Counted from the first letter of the stretch, positions 16,406-25,000 are shown. The stretch: DNA of 64,000 bases from Mogibacterium diversum (GCF_002998925.1 NZ_CP027228.1:1-64000), one strand, 5' to 3'. Notes: a model not told the origin generated them from the letters alone. Made by a program: numbers and translations.

Positions 16406-16654
16406 ATGATTAAGACTACCGTTAAGATTGATGGCATGCAGTGCAACATGTGTGAGACGCATGTAAAGGATTTGATTAGAAAAAAGTTTGATGTCAAGAA
16501 GATAAAGGCATCTCATGTAAATGGTGATTGTGTTATAGTATCACCTGACGAGATCCCTAGAGAAGAGCTTACTTATGAGCTTGGACAGATGGGGTATAAG
16601 GTTACTGAAATGGAATCAGAGCCATATGTTAAGAAAGGGCTATTTGGATTTTAG
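16406..16654 (+). CDS. Heavy-metal-associated (HMA) domain protein
   Basis: The 82-residue ferredoxin-like HMA domain carries the metal-binding GMQCNMC motif (C13, C16) and a C-terminal extension ending KKGLFGF. It would bind a soft metal such as Cu(I) or Zn and pass it to a partner. Start ATG 16406 was chosen because AGGGGG (16392-16397) lies 8 nt upstream; the earlier GTG at 16397 overlaps that site. It ends the feo operon before a strong terminator, so a copper-type chaperone appears to be co-transcribed with iron uptake. Confidence 0.8.
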   Translation: MIKTTVKIDGMQCNMCETHVKDLIRKKFDVKKIKASHVNGDCVIVSPDEIPREELTYELGQMGYKVTEMESEPYVKKGLFGF

Positions 16655-16730
16655 TAGTCTTGGTGACTAGGCATTAGGTTCATGATGCCTATGTAAACAT
16701 TATCGATTATAATTTATTCTAAAAAAGTTA

Positions 16731-16764
16731 AGAGATGTGTAGGGTCCTATGCATCTCTTTTTTT
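16731..16764 (+). terminator. Terminator after the feo operon
   Basis: AGAGATGTGTAGG pairs with CCTATGCATCTCT around a tiny loop (two wobbles), followed by seven Ts. Nothing else is visible in the 76 bp between the HMA gene and the stem. Confidence 0.9.
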
Positions 16765-16809
16765 GAAAAACATTATTGACTTTAAATCTATTTAAACAAC
16801 TAAATTGTC

Positions 16810-16837
16810 TTGACATATGATATTAAAATGATATCAT
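16810..16837 (+). promoter_or_regulatory. SPFH gene promoter with ATGATAT operator-like repeats
   Basis: TTGACA (16810-16815) and TATCAT (16832-16837) are 16 bp apart. Between and over them lie two copies of ATGATAT, at 16817 and 16828, exactly 11 bp (one helical turn) apart. The second is part of the palindrome ATGATATCAT (16828-16837). Short repeats one turn apart are typical of ribbon-helix-helix operators, and an Arc-like gene is the next-but-one gene. Confidence 0.6.
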
Positions 16838-16886
16838 CAAATTACAACAGGCGATTAAAATATTTGAATAGAAGGAGGTCGCTACA

Positions 16887-17879
16887 ATGACAGAGAAACT
16901 CTTAACCAACAAGAAACATGGCATTCCTATGCTGCTTCTACTCGTCGCTCTATACGCATTTGCGGTATTCGGGATAATTAAAAGTACTACTAGTGGCAAT
17001 GTAACTCTTACAGGGATATGCGGTGTGTATCTGGTTTTAGGATGGATTCCATTTGCCGGTCTTAAAACCTTGAAGCCTCAGGAGGCATTAGTACTCACGC
17101 TTTTCGGAAAGTACTACGGAACTCTAAAAGGTGAAGGGTTTTACTATGTAAATCCATTTTGCACAGCGGTTAATCCTGCGGCTAATACAAGACTTGGTCA
17201 GTCGGGTGATATTAAGGGGAAAGGAGCAGCTGTTTCAGGGAGTGTCGACAGTGATTCGGTTTCAGGCAAGAGAATTTCCCTCAAAATCATGACGTTAAAT
17301 AACTCGGTGCAGAAGATTAATGATGCAATCGGAAATCCTATCGAGATTGGAATCGCCGTTATGTGGAGAGTGACGGATACGACAAAGGCTGTTTTTAATG
17401 TAGATAACTACAAAGAATACCTCTCTCTACAGAGTGACTCAGCACTAAGAAATGTGGTAAGATTATACCCATATGATGTCGCACCTAATATCGATACCAC
17501 TGGTGATGGCATGGCTGACGAAGGTTCGTTACGTGGTTCAAGTGATGTGGTTGCAGAACGTATCAAGGAGGACATCCAGAAGAGGGTTACTGATGCAGGC
17601 ATCGAAGTAATCGAAGCTCGTATCACATACCTAGCATATGCTCCAGAAATTGCAGCTGTGATGCTGCAGAGGCAGCAGGCTAGCGCAGTAGTAGATGCGA
17701 GAGCGATGATAGTAGATGGAGCTGTGGGTATGGTGAAACTCGCTCTTGAGAAGCTAAGTGATGATGGAATCGTGGATCTCGACGAAGAGCGAAAGGCGGC
17801 AATGGTGTCTAACCTCATGGTTGTGCTTTGCGGAAGCCATGATGCTCAGCCAATTGTTAACTCCGGATCATTGTATTAA
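16887..17879 (+). CDS. SPFH/Band 7 domain membrane protein
   Basis: The 330-residue protein has two hydrophobic segments near the N-terminus (about residues 12-32 and 40-58). A Band 7/SPFH domain follows (KPQEALVLTLFGKYYGTLKGEG; ERIKEDIQKRVTDAGIEVIEARI). A short helical tail with MLQRQQASAVVDAR ends it. SPFH proteins oligomerise on membranes and organise protease or lipid microdomains. The start follows GAAGGAGG. It is followed after 109 bp by an Arc-like repressor gene, a pairing seen elsewhere in Clostridia as I recall. The C-terminus lacks the long coiled coil of flotillins, so it is nearer the HflC/prohibitin-like group. Confidence 0.88.
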   Translation: MTEKLLTNKKHGIPMLLLLVALYAFAVFGIIKSTTSGNVTLTGICGVYLVLGWIPFAGLKTLKPQEALVLTLFGKYYGTLKGEGFYYVNPFCTAVNPAANTRLGQSGDIKGKGAAVSGSVDSDSVSGKRISLKIMTLNNSVQKINDAIGNPIEIGIAVMWRVTDTTKAVFNVDNYKEYLSLQSDSALRNVVRLYPYDVAPNIDTTGDGMADEGSLRGSSDVVAERIKEDIQKRVTDAGIEVIEARITYLAYAPEIAAVMLQRQQASAVVDARAMIVDGAVGMVKLALEKLSDDGIVDLDEERKAAMVSNLMVVLCGSHDAQPIVNSGSLY

Positions 17880-17988
17880 TTAAGTACAGGGGTAAATTGT
17901 ATTTAAATGCATAAATTGCAGAATATCATGCGGTAATGTATTAATATCATAGAAGGACTAGTAAGAAGAAAAGGCGTAATCAAAACTC

Positions 17989-18186
17989 ATGGCAAATAAA
18001 AAACAAATTCCACTCAGAATATCTGACAAGCTATTTCAGGATATCCAGTCCTGGGCAGAGGATGATTTTCGCTCTGTAAATGGACAGATTGAATACCTGC
18101 TCTCAGAGTGTGTTCGCCAGAGGCGCAAGAATGGCAAGTATGTCGGTGAGGAGATAGATAAGCCTCTCGATATCGATATTGAGTAA
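17989..18186 (+). CDS. Arc-like ribbon-helix-helix DNA-binding protein
   Basis: The 65-residue protein starts MANKKQIPLRISDKLFQDIQ and continues WAEDDFRSVNGQIEYLLSE, the strand-helix-helix pattern of Arc/MetJ-type repressors. A basic and then acidic tail follows. Such proteins bind DNA as dimers through the N-terminal strand. The ribosome-binding site is weak. It lies in one transcript with the SPFH gene, whose promoter carries phased ATGATAT repeats, so it probably represses its own operon. No toxin gene is next to it, so a toxin-antitoxin role is not supported. Confidence 0.75.
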   Translation: MANKKQIPLRISDKLFQDIQSWAEDDFRSVNGQIEYLLSECVRQRRKNGKYVGEEIDKPLDIDIE

Positions 18187-18190
18187 ATAT

Positions 18191-18223
18191 AATGGGCGGA
18201 TGGCTTGTTGCCACCCGCCCATT
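18191..18223. terminator. Hairpin after the SPFH/Arc-like pair
   Basis: AATGGGCGG-a-TGGC pairs with GCCA-c-CCGCCCATT around TTGTT. It is very stable but has only a weak T-tail (ATTTACAT). It lies between convergent genes and may end transcription from either side. Confidence 0.6.
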
Positions 18224-18289
18224 TACATGATATTAAGATTCTATAGAGTAACTTAAGCGGTTCTGCATATGTATAATATAGCAAAACTA

Positions 18290-19117
18290 TTAGTACTTCG
18301 TATATTCCCAGCCAGCAAACTGTCCCGTGCCTACAAGAGTATCTGCATCTTCATCGTAGTTGAAAATCCAGTCGTATGGTTTGTAGTTTTCATCAACCGT
18401 GTTCTTTTGTATATGAATGGTGACGGTGGTGTTGTCGAGCTCCCACTTGCCGGTTAGGTATCCATGAGAACCATTCATGTCTATTGGCATTATGAAGTTG
18501 CCGTCAGAGCTGAGCTTAAATGGGTACTCGTTTGAACCTGCAACAGTCCAGCGCGCAGCGATTTTAACCTTGCGGGCTTCTTCCTCTTCGTGTTGCTTCA
18601 CAGTCTTGAACTTCAGAATCTGTTCCTCGATATCAAGGTATCTATCCTTGAGGGCCTCTTTTGAAGAATCCTCTTTTGCGCCAATCTTGAACTTGTGAAT
18701 TAACTCTTTTGCAGATTCCTTATCCTCGTCGCTATAAATATCTTTTCTGTACTTCTCGAGTTTCTTGACTAGAGATTTTATCATCTCAGGCTTAGTCTTG
18801 ACCTTTGAAACCGCCTTGTTAAACTTGCTTACAGTCTTGCTCAAATCCTGTTTCAGTATCTGCTGCTTTAGCTTATCCTTATACTCAGCTTTTATGTCGT
18901 TAACAGTGCTAATATCTTCCTTGAAGTATTCGGAAGTACTCATCTTGCTGATTGTATCAAGCGCCTTGGCACGCATCTTATCTACGGAAGGGGTGTAGTT
19001 CATCAATCCGAGCAATATGGCAACTGAGGCAAATGATATAATGATGTAATTGATTATGGATTTACGATTAAAAAGTCGTACGTATAATCGCTTCCATACC
19101 GAGCTTGTCGAACCCAT
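18290..19117 (-). CDS. Membrane-anchored coiled-coil protein with a C-terminal beta-domain, unknown
   Basis: I do not recognise the family. The 275-residue protein has one membrane helix near the N-terminus (about residues 18-38). A Lys/Glu-rich helical region follows (about 40-190), likely coiled coil. The C-terminal domain (about 190-275) with GKWELDNTTVTIHI and GTGQFAGWEYTKY looks like a lipocalin- or META-like small beta-barrel; that is a guess. The ATG at 19117 has AGGGAGA upstream and gives a sensible membrane topology; the open frame extends 38 codons further without a ribosome-binding site. The bulk would lie outside the cell. It is divergent from the hydrogenase-like gene. Confidence 0.65.
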   Translation of the reverse strand: MGSTSSVWKRLYVRLFNRKSIINYIIISFASVAILLGLMNYTPSVDKMRAKALDTISKMSTSEYFKEDISTVNDIKAEYKDKLKQQILKQDLSKTVSKFNKAVSKVKTKPEMIKSLVKKLEKYRKDIYSDEDKESAKELIHKFKIGAKEDSSKEALKDRYLDIEEQILKFKTVKQHEEEEARKVKIAARWTVAGSNEYPFKLSSDGNFIMPIDMNGSHGYLTGKWELDNTTVTIHIQKNTVDENYKPYDWIFNYDEDADTLVGTGQFAGWEYTKY

Positions 19118-19313
19118 TTGTAATCTCCCTGCAAGGTGAATTTGGATATTGTATATGCATATATCCAGATGAAATAATCTTATCTGAAATACTGCCTTTT
19201 GTAAACGAACAAATTGGGATATTATAAGCATAGGTATGATATAAACGATACGTATGATTAGTCGGAATTGTGACTAATGATAATAATGCTTTGGAGAAAA
19301 GAGAGGGAATGAA

Positions 19314-20984
19314 ATGGCTCATCCTATTTATTTGAAGAAATCCGATTGCAAGAATTGCTATAAGTGTGTTCGCCACTGCCCGGTGCAGGCGATTAGATTT
19401 TCAGGAAATCTTGCACACGTAATCGCAGATGAATGCATGCTGTGCGGCCAGTGTTACGTTGTCTGTCCGCAAGATGCTCAGAAGATTCTTAGCGATGTCG
19501 AGAGAGTGGAGATGCTTCTAGATGGAGATGCGCCAGTATACTTAAGCGTGGATCCTTCATTCGTCGCTTACTATGCGGGAACTGGTATTGAGAAGTTTAA
19601 TGAGGCAGCTAAAGCGCTCGGCTTCGTCACGGCTGAAGAGGCTGCTAAGTTTGGTGTGGTTGTAAAGCGTGAGTATGAGGCAGTAATAGAAAATGAACGT
19701 GAAAGCGTGGTAATTTCCTCGTGCTGTCCATCGGTAAATCTCATGATTCAGAAGCACTACCCAGACCTAATCAAACATCTATCCGATGCGATGTCATATG
19801 TGCAGATTCACAGTGCAGATATTAAGTCTCGTGATGAGGATGCTAAGGTGGTATTTGTCGGACCTTGCATCGCACGTAAGGATGAAGCCAACAGGCAGGG
19901 GTCGACATTTGATGCGGTGCTCACCTTCGAGGAGTTTGATGAACTGCTAAGGGATAAGCAGGTTGAAATGAGTGAGGGTATGGACGAGTGTGCAGAGTCC
20001 AAAGAGAGGCTGTTTGCTGCGAGCGGTGGAATCTCCAAGTGCATGAACAGCGATGAGCACGGCTATGCATATCTATCGGTAGACGGGGCAAATAAATGCA
20101 TCGACGTACTCGAAGACATCAAGAACGGTGAAGTTGAAAAATGTTTCATCGAGCTGTGGGCATGTGCCGGCGGCTGCGTTGGTGGTCCATCATTTGAGAA
20201 GTATCACAACACACCTGTTAGAAATTATAAAGCTGTCAGTGCTTATGCAGGCGATGAGCACTTTGATGTGGAGCAGCCTGAACTGACTGCGATAACAAGA
20301 AATTTCGAGATAATGCAAGGCATGAAGGTTATGCCTAATGAGCATAAGATTCGCGAAATCATGATGCAGATGGGTAAGAGTAAGCCAGGAGATGAGCTCA
20401 ACTGTGGTATGTGCGGATATGAAACTTGCAGGGAGAAGGCAATTGCCGTGTACCAGAACAAAGCGGAGATTAAGGTGTGCCAGCCACTCCTGGCAAAGAA
20501 GTCAGAAAATTTCTCGGACATCATCTTCGACAACACACCTAATGGGCTGCTTGTACTTAACGAGCGCCTAGAGATCCAAGAGATAAACCCTGCTGCTTGT
20601 AAGATTATGAATATCAGAAGAGCTCAGGATGTCCTCGGTGCACAGATTGTTACACTGCTCGAGCCAAAGCCATTTATGGATGTGCTCCAGAGTAAAAAGA
20701 GTTCGTTCCAATGCGCATATCTAGCCGAATATGACAGGTATGTGGAACAGAGCATTTTGTATGATAACAACTATCATATGCTGTTCTGCTTGATTGAAGA
20801 TGTGACTGATGAAGCGAACGAAAGATCCAAGAAGGCTAAGATAAGACAACAGACCACTGCAATCGCTGACCAGATGGTCGAGAAGCAGATGCGAATAGTT
20901 CAGGAAATCGCTTCACTGCTCGGTGAGACTACAGCCGAGACTAAGATTGCACTCACTAAGCTGAAGGATACGATGGAGGATTAG
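19314..20984 (+). CDS. [FeFe]-hydrogenase-like Fe-S protein with PAS domain (HydS/HfsB-type putative sensor)
   Basis: The 556-residue protein begins with two 4Fe-4S motifs (C12/15/18/22 and C41/44/47/51). An [FeFe]-hydrogenase large-subunit domain follows. It keeps the H-cluster cysteines: SSCCPS (C137/138), GPCIARKDE (C185) and WACAGGC (C284/C288). The usual TSCCP-W and FMExCxGGC contexts are changed. Next come a further C364/367/372...C389 cluster, a PAS domain (about 400-500) and a coiled-coil tail. This is the layout of group C/D "sensory" hydrogenases, thought to detect H2 or redox state rather than turn it over. GAGAGGGA precedes the ATG. The next gene, a SpoIIE-type phosphatase, starts 2 bp after the stop. 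Confidence 0.85.
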   Translation: MAHPIYLKKSDCKNCYKCVRHCPVQAIRFSGNLAHVIADECMLCGQCYVVCPQDAQKILSDVERVEMLLDGDAPVYLSVDPSFVAYYAGTGIEKFNEAAKALGFVTAEEAAKFGVVVKREYEAVIENERESVVISSCCPSVNLMIQKHYPDLIKHLSDAMSYVQIHSADIKSRDEDAKVVFVGPCIARKDEANRQGSTFDAVLTFEEFDELLRDKQVEMSEGMDECAESKERLFAASGGISKCMNSDEHGYAYLSVDGANKCIDVLEDIKNGEVEKCFIELWACAGGCVGGPSFEKYHNTPVRNYKAVSAYAGDEHFDVEQPELTAITRNFEIMQGMKVMPNEHKIREIMMQMGKSKPGDELNCGMCGYETCREKAIAVYQNKAEIKVCQPLLAKKSENFSDIIFDNTPNGLLVLNERLEIQEINPAACKIMNIRRAQDVLGAQIVTLLEPKPFMDVLQSKKSSFQCAYLAEYDRYVEQSILYDNNYHMLFCLIEDVTDEANERSKKAKIRQQTTAIADQMVEKQMRIVQEIASLLGETTAETKIALTKLKDTMED

Positions 20985-20985
20985 T

Positions 20986-22158
20986 ATGAACGATCTCAGT
21001 ATAGATATCGGTTACAAGAGTATTAATCACTTCGGTGAACCGCTATGCGGTGATACTGTTGCAGTTGCACAGCAGGCAAACGGCGATAAGATTGTAGTTC
21101 TCGCCGATGGTCTTCGAAGCGGAGTAAAGGCGAGTATCCTGTCGACACTGACTTCAAAGATCATTTCCACGATGATGGCAGAAGGCATGCCACTAGAGGA
21201 ATGTGTACACACGATAGCCGCTACACTTCCGATAAGTTCCGAGTATGACGTTGCTTATTCAACTTTTACGATTATGCATATCAAGGATAACGAAGAGCTT
21301 GAGCTTATTCAGTATGAGAATCCAAGGGTGATTCTCATCAGAGATTTTGCTGCGACTGATTACGAGATGGTCGAGCATGTAATCGATGGCAAGAAGATTT
21401 ACCGCTCTGAGATAAAACTTCAAGAAGATGATATGTTCATCGCTATGAGCGATGGTTGTCCAGGTGCAAATTCAGAGCTTTCGTATAACAAGGAATGGAC
21501 GGAGGCAGACATAGCTTCATTTATGGAAACCATTGCGCCTGTTGGATATCCGGCCAAGACGCTGGCGACTATCCTCGTCGAGGAGTGCAATAAGCTATAT
21601 AAAGGAAAGCCGATTGACGATGCGACAGCTTGTATCCTGAGAGTTATAAAGCGTGTACAGGTGAACCTCTTGTTCGGACCTCCCGCAAACCGCGAAGACT
21701 GCGACCGCATGATGTCGCTTTTTTTCTCAAAGGCGGGAAAGCATATAATATGCGGAGGCACGACAGCTTCAATCGCAGCTGACTACCTGGGTAAGCCAAT
21801 CAAGACTAACAGAGTGAATCCAAGCCTTGGTGGACCTCCGATGTCAGAAATCGAGGGAGTGGAGCTTGTAACTGAAGGAATCGTTACAATCGATCACGTA
21901 GTAAAGAATGCTCGCGATTACCTTGCAAATGACGAAGGCTTCGCAGAGTGGAGTGTCTCGCACGATGCGGCTTCTCTTGTTAGCCGTACACTGTTTGAAG
22001 AGGCAACAGATATCAACTTCTTTGTCGGAAGAGCTGTAAACCCTGCCCATCAGGAGGCGGATATGCCACTCAATTTTAGCGTTAAGATGAATATGATAGA
22101 GGAGCTTTCTGCTTCCCTAGAGAAGATGGGGAAGCGCGTAAAGGTGAGCTATTTCTAA
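20986..22158 (+). CDS. SpoIIE-type PP2C serine phosphatase paired with the hydrogenase-like sensor
   Basis: The 390-residue protein has a SpoIIE/PP2C core with metal-binding acidic motifs LADGLRSG (D41), MSDGCPGA (D156) and DDATACI (D211/D212). A C-terminal domain of about 160 residues (LLFGPPANREDCDRMMSLFF and onward) is less familiar. Such phosphatases dephosphorylate serine or threonine on partner proteins, often anti-anti-sigma factors, but no kinase or STAS gene lies here. GGAGGA sits before the ATG at the end of the sensor gene, so the two are translationally coupled. The sensor's PAS/coiled-coil end probably controls the phosphatase; this is inference from gene order and known group C hydrogenase neighbourhoods. 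Confidence 0.85.
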   Translation: MNDLSIDIGYKSINHFGEPLCGDTVAVAQQANGDKIVVLADGLRSGVKASILSTLTSKIISTMMAEGMPLEECVHTIAATLPISSEYDVAYSTFTIMHIKDNEELELIQYENPRVILIRDFAATDYEMVEHVIDGKKIYRSEIKLQEDDMFIAMSDGCPGANSELSYNKEWTEADIASFMETIAPVGYPAKTLATILVEECNKLYKGKPIDDATACILRVIKRVQVNLLFGPPANREDCDRMMSLFFSKAGKHIICGGTTASIAADYLGKPIKTNRVNPSLGGPPMSEIEGVELVTEGIVTIDHVVKNARDYLANDEGFAEWSVSHDAASLVSRTLFEEATDINFFVGRAVNPAHQEADMPLNFSVKMNMIEELSASLEKMGKRVKVSYF

Positions 22159-22175
22159 AGTAGAAAAGGGATTAA

Positions 22176-23501
22176 ATGGAACAGATATCGATATTTGAAA
22201 ATGATAATAGCAAGGACGAACCTTTAGCTGCTCGCATGAGACCTAGAGATCTCAGCGAATTCGTAGGTCAGCAGCACCTAGTTGGCGAGGGTAAAATCCT
22301 CAGCAAGCTTATCGAGTCTGACAGGGTTCCGTCGATGATTTTCTGGGGACCTCCAGGAGTTGGAAAGACAACACTTGCACAGATTATCGCCAGCAAAACA
22401 AAGGCGAATTTTATAACTTTCTCTGCAGTAACTAGCGGCATTAAGGAAATACGCACAGTTATGCAGCAAGCTGATAGGTATACGAGATTCGGTGAGAAGA
22501 CGATAGTATTTATCGACGAGATCCACAGGTTCAATAAGGCGCAGCAGGATGCGTTTCTGCCTTTTGTTGAGAAGGGTAGCATCACTTTGATTGGCGCAAC
22601 CACTGAAAATCCATCATTTGAGGTAAATGGTGCGCTTTTATCTCGCTCTAAGGTTTTCGTGCTTAAGAATCTTGAGACTAGCGATATCGAGCAGCTTCTA
22701 AAGCGTGCAATAAGCGACCCTCGAGGCTTTGGCGACGAGAGAGTTAATATCACAGATGAAATGATTCACATGATTGCTGAATTTGCAAATGGTGATGCTA
22801 GAAGCTCTCTGACAACTCTAGAGATGGTAATCCTAAATGGTGATATCAAGGCTGATGGAACTATAGATATAACGATGGAATCACTCGAGCAGTGCATCTC
22901 CAAGAAATCGCTTCTCTACGATAAGAATGGCGAAGAGCATTATAACATCATATCGGCGCTTCATAAGTCGATGAGAAATTCCGATGCCGATGCAGCCGTA
23001 TACTGGCTAGCTAGGATGCTTGAGGCAGGGGAAGATCCGCTATATGTAGCAAGGCGTGTTACTAGATTCGCTTCGGAGGACGTAGGACTAGCGGACCCTC
23101 GAGCAATGGAGATAGCGATAGCGGCTTACCAGGCGTGCCATTTTATAGGTATGCCTGAGTGCTCGGTTCATCTAACGGAAGCCGTGATTTACATGGCGCT
23201 TGCACCTAAGTCTAACGCGATGGAAGTAGCTTACTTTGCGGCAAGGGATGACGCACAGGAGCACATGGCAGAGCCAGTTCCCATGAACATCAGAAATGCT
23301 CCGACATCTCTGATGAAAGACCTAGGGTATGGAAAGGGGTATAGATATGCTCATGATTATGAAGACAAGATTACTTCGATGCAGTGTCTACCGGATTCAT
23401 TGGTTGGCCGTGAGTATTACAAGCCGACTGAGCAAGGGGCTGAAGTAAGGTTCAAGGAGCGTCTTAATAGCATAAAGGAATGGAAGAAGTCGCATAAGTA
23501 A
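22176..23501 (+). CDS. rarA: Replication-associated recombination protein A
   Basis: RarA (MgsA) is a clamp-loader-like AAA+ ATPase that acts at stalled replication forks. The 441-residue protein has the family start LAARMRPRDLSEFVGQ, Walker A GPPGVGKTT (58-66), Walker B VFIDEIHRF (D114/E115) and the sensor-1 ATTENPS motif. The C-terminal tetramerisation part follows (YKPTEQGAEVRFKERL). AAAAGGGA is the ribosome-binding site. It lies 17 bp after the phosphatase gene, so it is probably in the same transcript with no functional link. It ends at a strong terminator. Confidence 0.95.
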   Translation: MEQISIFENDNSKDEPLAARMRPRDLSEFVGQQHLVGEGKILSKLIESDRVPSMIFWGPPGVGKTTLAQIIASKTKANFITFSAVTSGIKEIRTVMQQADRYTRFGEKTIVFIDEIHRFNKAQQDAFLPFVEKGSITLIGATTENPSFEVNGALLSRSKVFVLKNLETSDIEQLLKRAISDPRGFGDERVNITDEMIHMIAEFANGDARSSLTTLEMVILNGDIKADGTIDITMESLEQCISKKSLLYDKNGEEHYNIISALHKSMRNSDADAAVYWLARMLEAGEDPLYVARRVTRFASEDVGLADPRAMEIAIAAYQACHFIGMPECSVHLTEAVIYMALAPKSNAMEVAYFAARDDAQEHMAEPVPMNIRNAPTSLMKDLGYGKGYRYAHDYEDKITSMQCLPDSLVGREYYKPTEQGAEVRFKERLNSIKEWKKSHK

Positions 23502-23568
23502 TAGCGCGACATAGATCAAAATTTCTTTAATACAAAAGTGTAATATAAAATAATATAGGTGAGCAAGA

Positions 23569-23617
23569 ACCACGGGCATAGCCATTTTGGACTGTGCTCG
23601 TGGTATTTTTTATTTTC
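23569..23617 (+). terminator. Terminator after rarA
   Basis: ACCACGGGCA (23569-23578) pairs with TGCTCGTGGT (23595-23604) with one wobble, plus inner pairs, followed by ATTTTTTATTTT. A TATAAT (23659-23664) with only a weak -35 lies between here and the COG0523 gene and is its probable -10. Confidence 0.9.
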
Positions 23618-23743
23618 AAATATACACATGAGTTTCAAAAATAAATGGCTTTGTATGATATAATTTCCAAGGATAGTTAGTTAACACATACTAGCAATTA
23701 AGTAAAAAATTAAATTATTTATATATAGAAAGGATTGAGACTT

Positions 23744-25000
23744 ATGACTAAAGTTGATATTTTCTCAGGTTTCCTAGGTGCTGGCAAGACTACGCTTATT
23801 AGAAAACTTATTGAGGAAGCATATGGTACGGATAAAATAGTTCTCATCGAGAATGAGTTTGGTGAGATCGGAGTAGATAAGGGATTCCTGCAGAATACTG
23901 GAATTGAGATTAACCAGATGAATGCTGGCTGTATCTGCTGCACTCTTGTAGGAGACTTTGGAAAGGCGCTTAATGAGGTTATCGAAAAGTACAATCCAGA
24001 GAGGATCCTCATCGAGCCGTCAGGAGTTGGTAAGCTATCAGATGTAATAATCGCGGTTCAGGATCTTAAGAACGACAAAATTGAGTTAAACGGATTTACG
24101 ACAGTCGTTGATGCCACTAAAGCGGATATGTACATGAGCAACTTCGGGGAGTTTTACGAAAATCAGGTTGAACATGCAAGCTCAATCATTTTAAGCCACA
24201 CAGCTGGAATGTCTCAGGATGATATCGATAAGTGCATCGCATTACTCCGTGAGCATAACAAAGAAGCATCTATTGTTACGACAGACTGGAAGGAAATTGA
24301 TGGCTCTAAGATTTTAGAGATTATGGAGCAGAAGAAGACGCTCTCCGCTGAACTTGACCGCCTGAGAGAAGAGGCGTATAGAGAGCAGGCTGAACATGAG
24401 GCAGAGCATCATCATCATGACCATGAACATCATCATCACGATGATGAGGAGCATGAATGCTGCGGTCACGGACATCATCACGACCATGACCATGAACATC
24501 ATCATCACGATGATGATGATGAGCACGAGTGCTGCGGTCATGGACATCATCACGACCATGACCATGAACACCATCACCACGATGATGAAGAGCATGAATG
24601 CTGTGGTCACGGACATCATCACGACCACGACCACGAACACCATCACCACGATGATGAAGAGCATGGTTGCTGTGGTCACGGACATCATCACCACCATCAC
24701 CACGGACACGGCCACCACGCTGACGAAGTCTTCGACGAAATGGGCGTGGAGACCGCACATCGCTTCAGCCGAGGCCAGCTCGAGCAAGCTCTAGCAGGCC
24801 TCATGGATTCAGAGCAGTGCGGACAGGTGCTCAGAGCGAAGGGATTCGTAGCAGGTACAGAAGGCGAATGGTACGAGTTCGACTACATCCCAGGTGAGCC
24901 AGAGGTTAGAACTGCTGGAGAGGCAGAGACAACAGGAGTAATCTGCGTAATCGGAGTAGGACTCAAGAAGGATAAGATTAAGGAGCTGTTCGGAATATGA
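23744..25000 (+). CDS. COG0523 (CobW-type) GTPase with four His/Cys-rich metal-binding repeats
   Basis: The 418-residue GTPase has the Walker A motif GFLGAGKTT (9-17) and the COG0523 metal site GCICC (C63, C65, C66). It also has an ENEFGEIGVD segment and a CobW C-terminal domain. Between the GTPase and C-terminal domains (about residues 225-325) lie four tandem units of the type EHHHHDDEEHECCGHGHHHD. Such proteins deliver or store Zn, Co or Ni. The added cysteine pairs make the linker look like a metal buffer. The ATG at 23744 follows AGAAAGGA; a TTG three codons earlier is inside that spacing. The stop overlaps the start of a second COG0523 gene (ATGA). Confidence 0.9.
   Translation: MTKVDIFSGFLGAGKTTLIRKLIEEAYGTDKIVLIENEFGEIGVDKGFLQNTGIEINQMNAGCICCTLVGDFGKALNEVIEKYNPERILIEPSGVGKLSDVIIAVQDLKNDKIELNGFTTVVDATKADMYMSNFGEFYENQVEHASSIILSHTAGMSQDDIDKCIALLREHNKEASIVTTDWKEIDGSKILEIMEQKKTLSAELDRLREEAYREQAEHEAEHHHHDHEHHHHDDEEHECCGHGHHHDHDHEHHHHDDDDEHECCGHGHHHDHDHEHHHHDDEEHECCGHGHHHDHDHEHHHHDDEEHGCCGHGHHHHHHHGHGHHADEVFDEMGVETAHRFSRGQLEQALAGLMDSEQCGQVLRAKGFVAGTEGEWYEFDYIPGEPEVRTAGEAETTGVICVIGVGLKKDKIKELFGI
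24425..24703 (+). repeat. Coding tandem repeat, four units of 69/72/69/69 bp
   Basis: Units begin at 24425, 24494, 24566 and 24635, each starting with GAA-CA(T/C). All stay in frame; the second has one extra Asp codon. They encode His/Asp/Glu plus CCGHGHHH. DNA identity between units is high, with mainly third-base changes, so the array is probably recent and could vary in copy number between strains. Confidence 0.9.

Noticed and set aside
17989..18186. Antitoxin of a toxin-antitoxin pair
   Set aside because: The adjacent gene is an SPFH protein of 330 residues, not a toxin, and no small toxin-like ORF overlaps it.
19118..19313. Promoter pair between the unknown minus gene and the hydrogenase-like gene
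   Set aside because: Several AT-rich hexamers are present but none gives a good -35/-10 pair, so no site is claimed.
24425..24703. Regularly spaced repeats as a possible CRISPR array
   Set aside because: The units are contiguous without unique spacers, stay in frame and encode protein.
24314..24794. Long open frames on both strands across the His-rich repeats (Met/Val-rich and Arg/Asp-rich products)
   Set aside because: They are shadows of the repetitive coding sequence of the COG0523 gene; they have no ribosome-binding sites and their low-complexity products mirror the His/Asp codons.
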